Positions 58,906 through 64,000 of a DNA stretch of 64,000 nt are shown one piece after another. Within the stretch, counting starts at the first letter, position 1. The number at the start of each line of letters is the position of its first letter. Below the pieces are notes generated by a model. The model saw nothing but the letters and a program-made list of their open reading frames with translations, had not been told where the DNA came from and did not search any database. Source of the DNA: Veillonellaceae bacterium (lineage in GTDB: Bacteria > Bacillota > Negativicutes > Veillonellales > Veillonellaceae). The position numbers and the translations under genes are program-made. Location: contig CAAFUR010000020.1 of the NCBI GenBank assembly GCA_900766245.1, positions 62,001-126,000 of the forward strand, in the 5' to 3' direction.

Positions 58906-59577
58906 TTGAAACATCATGATATAGATACAGTGCGCTCCATGATGGGGTTATACTTCATTTGTGGAACACCGAATACGAAGGATATTCACAAGACCCTTAC
59001 AGAAGCTTGTAAAGGGGGTATTACTTGCTTTCAACTTCGTGAAAAAGGAGAAGGTGCTTTAGGAGGTGACGAAAAAGAACAGTTGGCACGAGAGTTGCAA
59101 CACATTTGTAAGGAATATGGAGTTCCTTTCATCATTAATGATGATGTAGAATTAGCTGAAAAGATAGGCGCTGCTGGCGTCCATGTGGGACAAGACGATA
59201 TGGACCTTGACGAAGTACGCAAACGATTGCCTCACGCTATTGTGGGTACGTCCATTAATTCTGTGGAAGAGTTAGAGAATACAAAGTTGGACTATGTGGA
59301 TTATATCGGTGTAGGTCCTATGTACGAAACAAGCACAAAAAAAGATGCCAAAACTGTGCGAGGGCCCGAATTAATTTTAGCTTTACGTGCTCATAACCCG
59401 ACAATTCCAATGGTGGCTATTGGTGGCATTAATCGAGATAACTTTGATGATGTCTTAGCGGAACCGGTAGATGGCATTGCCGTCATTTCAGCTATCACAG
59501 AAATGGAAGACATTGAATATGAAACTGCTATGTGGATAGAGAACATGGAATGGTGTAAAATGTTCTTGGAAAAATAA
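58906..59577 (+). CDS. thiE: thiamine-phosphate synthase
   Basis: ThiE joins HMP-PP and thiazole phosphate to give thiamine monophosphate; it is a TIM barrel. Visible are GGITCFQLREKG (pyrimidine phosphate site), PFIINDDVELAEKIGAAGVHVGQDDM, VGTSINSVEE, YIGVGPMYETSTKKDA and VAIGGINRDN (phosphate loop). The product is 223 aa. The start is TTG at 58906 with ACGAGGA seven bases upstream. The next in-frame ATG lies within the conserved region's edge and lacks an SD. It lies 94 bases after thiD in the same riboswitch operon. Confidence 0.95.
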   Translation: MKHHDIDTVRSMMGLYFICGTPNTKDIHKTLTEACKGGITCFQLREKGEGALGGDEKEQLARELQHICKEYGVPFIINDDVELAEKIGAAGVHVGQDDMDLDEVRKRLPHAIVGTSINSVEELENTKLDYVDYIGVGPMYETSTKKDAKTVRGPELILALRAHNPTIPMVAIGGINRDNFDDVLAEPVDGIAVISAITEMEDIEYETAMWIENMEWCKMFLEK

Positions 59578-59663
59578 TATACAGAACATATTCCTAGACT
59601 ATTGTGGAATAGGGGATAGTAAAAGTAATTAAGAACTTACATCGCTGATTCAGTGGATACACC

Positions 59664-59692
59664 TTGACACTAATCCCTTTTATCCATACAAT
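59664..59692 (+). promoter_or_regulatory. promoter of the glyQS T-box transcript
   Basis: A perfect TTGACA (59664) and TACAAT (59687) are separated by 17 bases; transcription would start near 59699. The 86 bases between thiE and here contain only a weak hairpin (TATTCC/GGAATA). Confidence 0.85.
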
Positions 59693-59698
59693 AGTATA

Positions 59699-59925
59699 TA
59701 TACATAAGTGATGAAGCAGAGGAGTATACTCCCTTTAGCGAGTGAGGATGGTGAAAGCTCACAATTGAGTAGAAGGCGCTGTGGAGCATGAGCAGGAACG
59801 TTGTACCATACTAGGTATGGACAATTAGTAAAGGCTATTTTTTAAAAGAGGGCATTAGCCAATTAGGGTGGAACCGCGGGTATATCTCGTCCCTGTAGCG
59901 ATTTTCGTTGCAGGGACTTTTTTTA
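59699..59925 (+). promoter_or_regulatory. T-box leader of glyQS with glycine specifier
   Basis: The T-box sequence AGGGTGGAACCGCGGG lies at about 59865-59880. Stem I upstream contains AGTAGAAGGCGC with the Gly codon GGC at 59775-59777 in the place of the specifier. The terminator hairpin GTCCCTGTAGCGA / TCGTTGCAGGGAC follows at 59889-59917 with a run of seven T. Uncharged tRNA-Gly would stabilise the antiterminator and turn on glyQS. Confidence 0.93.
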
Positions 59926-59954
59926 TTCCCTGTAAAACATAAGGAGGAATGGAA

Positions 59955-60830
59955 ATGACATTTCAAGAGATGATTTTTACACTCCAAAACTTCTGGGGTG
60001 AACAAGGTTGTATTTTACAACAACCATATGACATTGAAAAAGGGGCAGGTACGATGAACCCTGCTACGTTCTTACATGCATTGGGACCAGAACCATGGTC
60101 TGTATGTTATGTAGAACCATCCCGTCGTCCAGCAGACGGTCGTTATGGTGACAATCCGAACCGTTTATTTCAACATCATCAATTCCAAGTGATTATCAAA
60201 CCGTCTCCAGATAATATTCAAGAATTATATTTGCAAAGTTTGGCTGCTCTTGGCATTCATGCAGAAGATCATGATATCCGTTTCGTAGAGGATAACTGGG
60301 AATCTCCAACATTAGGCGCTTGGGGTCTTGGTTGGGAAGTATGGTTAGACGGTATGGAAGTAACGCAGTTTACCTATTTCCAACAAGTAGGATCTATCGA
60401 TGTAAAACCAGTGTCCGTAGAAATTACATACGGCTTGGAACGTTTGGCTATGTACATTCAAGGCGTAGAAAATGTGTATGACTTACAATGGAACGAACAA
60501 TATACATACGGCGATGTATGGCATGCAAACGAAGTAGAACAATCTACGTACAGCTTTGAATTAGCAGATACAGATATGTTGTTCAAATTATTTGACATGT
60601 ATGAGGCTGAGGCTACACGTGTATGTCAATTAGGTTTCGTATTGCCGGCCTACGATTATGTATTGAAATGTTCCCATACATTTAACTTGTTAGATGCACG
60701 TGGTGCCATTTCTATTTCTGAAAGAACAGCTTTCATCGGTCGTGTTCGTAACATGGCTCGTATTTGTGCACAAAACTATTTGGCGAAACGAGAAGAACTT
60801 GGTTTCCCATTGTTGAAAGGAGATAAATAA
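59955..60830 (+). CDS. glyQ: glycine--tRNA ligase alpha subunit
   Basis: GlyQ is the catalytic subunit of the bacterial alpha2-beta2 glycyl-tRNA synthetase. The product starts MTFQEMIFTLQNFWGEQGCIL and shows YDIEKGAGTMNPATFLHALGPEPW, YVEPSRRPADGRYGDNPNR and GWEVWLDGMEVTQFTYFQQ, all family-specific. It is 291 aa. The ATG at 59955 is chosen because AAGGAGG ends seven bases upstream; the ATG at 59949 is too close to that SD. It lies one base before glyS and is controlled by the glycine T-box. Confidence 0.97.
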   Translation: MTFQEMIFTLQNFWGEQGCILQQPYDIEKGAGTMNPATFLHALGPEPWSVCYVEPSRRPADGRYGDNPNRLFQHHQFQVIIKPSPDNIQELYLQSLAALGIHAEDHDIRFVEDNWESPTLGAWGLGWEVWLDGMEVTQFTYFQQVGSIDVKPVSVEITYGLERLAMYIQGVENVYDLQWNEQYTYGDVWHANEVEQSTYSFELADTDMLFKLFDMYEAEATRVCQLGFVLPAYDYVLKCSHTFNLLDARGAISISERTAFIGRVRNMARICAQNYLAKREELGFPLLKGDK

Positions 60831-60831
60831 G

Positions 60832-62865
60832 ATGGCTAAGGATTTACTCTTTGAAATTGGGGCAGAAGAAATTCCTGCAGGATTTTTGCCAAATATTATT
60901 AAACAATTAGGTGAATTAGCAATAGCTGCATTGGCAGAGCGTCACATTCCACATGGATCTGTAAAAGTGTATGCCACACCTCGCCGTGTTGCATTACTTA
61001 TCAATGATGTAGCAGAACGTGGTGAAGATGTCCATGAAACACATAAAGGCCCATCTGTATCTATTGCTTATGATGCTGACGGCAATGCTACAAAAGCAGC
61101 TATCGGTTTTGCTCGTGGTAAAGGATTAGATGTATCTGAATTGAAAGTAGTAGATGGATATATCTTTGCTGATACAACGACAGCTGGTTTAGATACAAAA
61201 GAAGTTTTATCTGACGTATTACCATCCTTGATTACAGGATTAAGTTTCCCTAAATCTATGCATTGGGGCGATTTAGAAGAGCGTTTTGTACGCCCAGTAC
61301 GTTGGTTGGTGGCATTGTACGGTCAAGACGTGGTACCAGTGACATTTGCCAATGTAACAAGCACGAACGTGAGCCGTGGACATCGTTTCCTTGGTGAATC
61401 TGAATTGACTATAGCTGAACCAAAAGACTATGTAGATACGTTAACTAAGAACTTCATTATGATCGACCAAGACGTACGTCGTGAAACAATTCGTAAACAA
61501 TTAACAGAACTAGCAGCTACGAAAGGTGCTACAGTGGTGTGGGACGAAGACTTATTAGAAGAAGTTACTTACCTAGTAGAATATCCAACGGCTCTTTGTG
61601 GTACCTTTGATGAAAGCTATTTAGCGTTGCCATCTGATTGCATCATCACACCAATGAAAGACCATCAACGTTACTTCCCAATGGTGGATGGCAAAGGAAC
61701 ATTACTTCCTATGTTCTTGACAGTTCGCAATGGGGATAGCAAATCCTTAGAAGTTGTGGCAGCTGGTAATGAACGTGTGCTTCGTGCTCGTTTAGATGAT
61801 GCGAAATTCTTCTTTAATGAAGACCGTAAAACCCCATTAGCAGGTCGTTATGAAGCATTGACAAAAATTGTCTTCCAAGAAGGTTTGGGCAATTTGAAAG
61901 ATAAAACAGAACGTCTACTTACATTAGGTGCTGCGTTAGCGAAGGAAGTAGGATTTGCAGATACAGCTACCTTAGAACGAGCTACTCATCTTGCTAAAAC
62001 TGACTTAACGACAGGTATGGTGAGTGAATTTACTGAATTACAGGGCATTATGGGTAAAGAATATGCTTTACTAGATGGCGAAACACCAGCTGTAGGGGAA
62101 GCAATTTTTGAACAATATTTGCCTCGTTTTGCAGGGGATATCTTACCAACTACCGATGCAGGACGCATTTTAAGTATTGTTGACAAAGTAGATACTATCG
62201 TAGCTACGTTCAGTCGTGGTTTAATCCCTACAGGTTCCCAAGATCCATATGCATTGCGCCGCCAAACTATTGGCAGCATCAACATTTTGATGGATAGCAA
62301 ATGGTCCTTGTCCATGCGTCCAATCTGGGTGAAAGCAATGGAATTATTAGGCGTGGCTAGTGAAAAACAAGAAGAATTACTAGGTCAATTAGAAAACTTC
62401 TTCATCCTTCGCTTGAAAAATATCTTGTTAGAACAAGGTATGCCATACCAAGTAGTGGATATCGTATTGAGCCAAGATACTGTGACTGTAGCACTAGCAG
62501 AAGGTTTAGGACAAGCCTTAACAGCAAACCGTATTGATGAAAACGAACCATTAATGCAGGCTTACACACGTATTTTTAATATGGTAAAAGATGTGACTTT
62601 CACAGGCGTTGACGAATCCTTGTTAAAAGAAGATTCTGAACAAGCCTTGTACAAAGCGGCATTGCCGGTATATACAACAAATCGTAATGCCTTAGAGGCA
62701 GGTGACTATGTGAAAGCTGTAAGTTTGGCAGAATCCTTGGTGCCATATATTGAAACATTCTTTGAACATGTTATGGTTATGGATAAAGACGAAACAGTGA
62801 AGCAAAATCGTCTTCAATTATTACGTATGACTTACGAAGTAAGTAACTTAGGTAAATTGAAATAA
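60832..62865 (+). CDS. glyS: glycine--tRNA ligase beta subunit
   Basis: GlyS is the tRNA-binding subunit. The product starts with the conserved LLFEIGAEEIPAGFL and shows YATPRRVALLI, KGPSVSIAYD, FPKSMHWGDLEERFVRPVRWLVAL, YFPMVDGKGTLLPMFLTVRNG and LDDAKFFFNEDRKTPL. HD-like and anticodon-binding domains follow in the C-terminal part (ALLDGETPAVGEAIFEQYLPR, GLIPTGSQDPYALRRQ). Length 677 aa is normal. The ATG follows AAAGGAGAT located at the end of glyQ. Confidence 0.97.
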   Translation: MAKDLLFEIGAEEIPAGFLPNIIKQLGELAIAALAERHIPHGSVKVYATPRRVALLINDVAERGEDVHETHKGPSVSIAYDADGNATKAAIGFARGKGLDVSELKVVDGYIFADTTTAGLDTKEVLSDVLPSLITGLSFPKSMHWGDLEERFVRPVRWLVALYGQDVVPVTFANVTSTNVSRGHRFLGESELTIAEPKDYVDTLTKNFIMIDQDVRRETIRKQLTELAATKGATVVWDEDLLEEVTYLVEYPTALCGTFDESYLALPSDCIITPMKDHQRYFPMVDGKGTLLPMFLTVRNGDSKSLEVVAAGNERVLRARLDDAKFFFNEDRKTPLAGRYEALTKIVFQEGLGNLKDKTERLLTLGAALAKEVGFADTATLERATHLAKTDLTTGMVSEFTELQGIMGKEYALLDGETPAVGEAIFEQYLPRFAGDILPTTDAGRILSIVDKVDTIVATFSRGLIPTGSQDPYALRRQTIGSINILMDSKWSLSMRPIWVKAMELLGVASEKQEELLGQLENFFILRLKNILLEQGMPYQVVDIVLSQDTVTVALAEGLGQALTANRIDENEPLMQAYTRIFNMVKDVTFTGVDESLLKEDSEQALYKAALPVYTTNRNALEAGDYVKAVSLAESLVPYIETFFEHVMVMDKDETVKQNRLQLLRMTYEVSNLGKLK

Positions 62866-62871
62866 AATCTT

Positions 62872-63768
62872 ATGATTATTACAGTACTCACATTTTTTGC
62901 GAATGTATTTATCATTGGCAGTATTCTGTACATGTACCAAGTTATCTTTGGTCCTATTGATCATCCTTTTCTGATGAAAGCGATGGACCTCTTTCATATG
63001 CGTATTAACCTGGAAAATATTAGCTATGCCGTAGCAGGTACATCTGTGTTACTTGTGGCGGCACTAGCGCAAATTCCTTGGTTTCATCGCATTACTATGT
63101 GGCTCTATGGGGGACGTCGTCCTCTAGGGCAAGAGATAGAGATTCTGCAGATGATTCAGAAGGATATACAAAACCATACGGGCATCGATATGTCGCAATT
63201 CGACTGGTTTATCAAAAATGATGATTCTATCAATGCTTTTGCAATGGGGCATAATCGAATTTGTATTAATACGGGGGCTATCATACAGTTGCCATATGAT
63301 GAATTATTGGGCATAGTGGCTCACGAAATGGGACATATTCATCATAAAGATGGGGCCTACGGATTTTCTTGTTTCTATATGAACTATTTGGGACAAATGT
63401 GCATTCGTGTGTACGAACTATTTGCGCGTGTCATATTATGGATTCAATATTTGCGACTACCGATAATTACATTTATTGTACAAATCTTCTACCTTTGCGT
63501 GGTATTGCAAATACTTTTTATGCAGTGGGTTATTAAAGCGCCTTTGATCATTATTGACTTATTCACAGGTAGACGAGCCGAATATCGGGCGGATAAATAT
63601 GCTTATGAAATTGGCTTGGGCGCTGAATTATATAGTGCATTAGTTACCTTGCGTAATTATACTGCTGAAAGTAGCGAAAGTGGCCTCATGAGCAAACTCT
63701 ATAGCACACATCCAGCTACAGAAAAACGTATCGAACGATTGCGACAATATGTAGAGGGGAAGTATTAG
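62872..63768 (+). CDS. M48-family membrane zinc metalloprotease
   Basis: This is an HtpX/Ste24-like membrane peptidase. Two N-terminal hydrophobic segments (about 3-22 and 50-70) precede the protease core: NAFAMGHNRICINTGAI, the zinc motif HEMGHIHH (HExxH), further hydrophobic helices (about 170-225), then the third ligand in EYRADKYAYEIG. It ends SKLYSTHPATEKRIERL, also typical. It probably degrades misfolded membrane proteins. The length of 298 aa fits. No real SD precedes the ATG, only six bases after glyS, so translation may depend on coupling. Confidence 0.88.
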   Translation: MIITVLTFFANVFIIGSILYMYQVIFGPIDHPFLMKAMDLFHMRINLENISYAVAGTSVLLVAALAQIPWFHRITMWLYGGRRPLGQEIEILQMIQKDIQNHTGIDMSQFDWFIKNDDSINAFAMGHNRICINTGAIIQLPYDELLGIVAHEMGHIHHKDGAYGFSCFYMNYLGQMCIRVYELFARVILWIQYLRLPIITFIVQIFYLCVVLQILFMQWVIKAPLIIIDLFTGRRAEYRADKYAYEIGLGAELYSALVTLRNYTAESSESGLMSKLYSTHPATEKRIERLRQYVEGKY

Positions 63769-63843
63769 ATAGTATATATTAATTCATAGGTGCCTATCCA
63801 GTTAAAGGGTAAACGAGCATGATTAATGGACATTTAGACGAAT

Positions 63844-63896
63844 TTAACTTTTTTGTGGATTATGGCTTAAAAGTTAATTTTACTTTATATTACAAT
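63844..63896 (+). promoter_or_regulatory. inverted repeat and possible promoter before the last gene
   Basis: TTAACTTTT (63844) and AAAAGTTAA (63869) form a 9-bp perfect but AT-only inverted repeat. TTAAAA (63867) and TACAAT (63891) are separated by 18 bases and could be a promoter overlapping its right arm. Confidence 0.4.
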
Positions 63897-63945
63897 GTTC
63901 AAATTCGTTATAGGCTTGACCATATGTAAATTAGGAGATGGGAAT

Positions 63946-64000
63946 GTGGCAACTACAATCGAGGTAAATAAAAGTAGTGTTAAAGAGTTATTAATGACGG
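63946..64000 (+). CDS. start of an unidentified gene, possibly DUF262 (GmrS-like)
   Basis: A GTG at 63946, eight bases after AGGAG, opens a frame that runs off the window; only 18 residues are visible (MATTIEVNKSSVKELLMT). Proteins with a DUF262/ParB-like domain, such as the GmrSD modification-dependent restriction enzymes, often begin with a similar stretch before an IPxYQRxYxW motif. That motif would lie outside the window. The identification is a guess from a very short segment; that a gene starts here is better supported. Confidence 0.4.
   Translation, partial: MATTIEVNKSSVKELLMT

Overview
The window is a low-GC chromosomal segment with about 50 genes, almost all of them housekeeping. 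It looks like an anaerobic diderm Firmicute of the class Negativicutes, most likely Veillonella or a close relative. The gene order is Firmicute-like: a divIB-DUF881-sbp-ftsZ cell-division block, TPP and T-box riboswitches, FabK, and a ccpN-like/ppsR pair. Alongside it are outer-membrane traits: a beta-barrel protein with a signal peptide and terminal Phe, and an RND efflux pump with a lipoprotein adaptor. Class III ribonucleotide reductase and rubredoxin fit anaerobic life. The genus assignment is inference; no rRNA gene is present.

Layout. 1-10.1 kb: peptidoglycan precursor and division cluster (murF, mraY, murD, murG, murC, ddl, ftsQ, DUF881, sbp, ftsZ) ending in an outer-membrane barrel gene. 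10.3-11.5 kb: a hotdog-fold protein overlapping bioY. 11.5-14.7 kb: nrdD-nrdG behind a long leader with two NrdR-like boxes. 15-16.5 kb (minus strand): fabK and a gamma-carbonic-anhydrase-like gene. 16.7-19.3 kb: lemA, a TPM protein, rubredoxin, yceD-rpmF. 19.4-25 kb: CBS-type pyrophosphatase, pcrA, ligA. 25-37.3 kb: thioesterase-pheS-pheT, U32 peptidase-mutS2, PBP1A-tyrS. 37.9-42.8 kb: PEP synthase with its transcriptional and post-translational regulators, then a dNTPase. 43-48 kb: tetR-MFP-RND pump. 48.7-56.1 kb: two radical SAM genes, phoH-ybeY-era, a CNNM/CorC protein and recO. 56.2-59.6 kb: thiamine-precursor transport (cytX) and thiD-thiE under two TPP riboswitches. 59.7-63.8 kb: T-box-controlled glyQ-glyS and an M48 protease. 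At the right edge a new gene starts that may be a DUF262 (GmrS-like) protein.

The most distinctive material is between genes. (1) At 48.3-48.6 kb there is what looks like a complete type I toxin-antitoxin locus: a 26-residue hydrophobic peptide of the holin-like toxin type, an mRNA whose first 34 nt can pair with its last 40 nt, and a convergent antisense RNA with its own promoter and terminator. (2) At 37.3-37.6 and 48.0-48.7 kb lies an interspersed repeat family with nested hairpins. Its stem sequences differ between copies while pairing is kept, and copies flank the toxin locus on both sides. (3) The nrdD leader contains a terminator about 130 nt upstream of the gene, which suggests attenuation or a separate small RNA.
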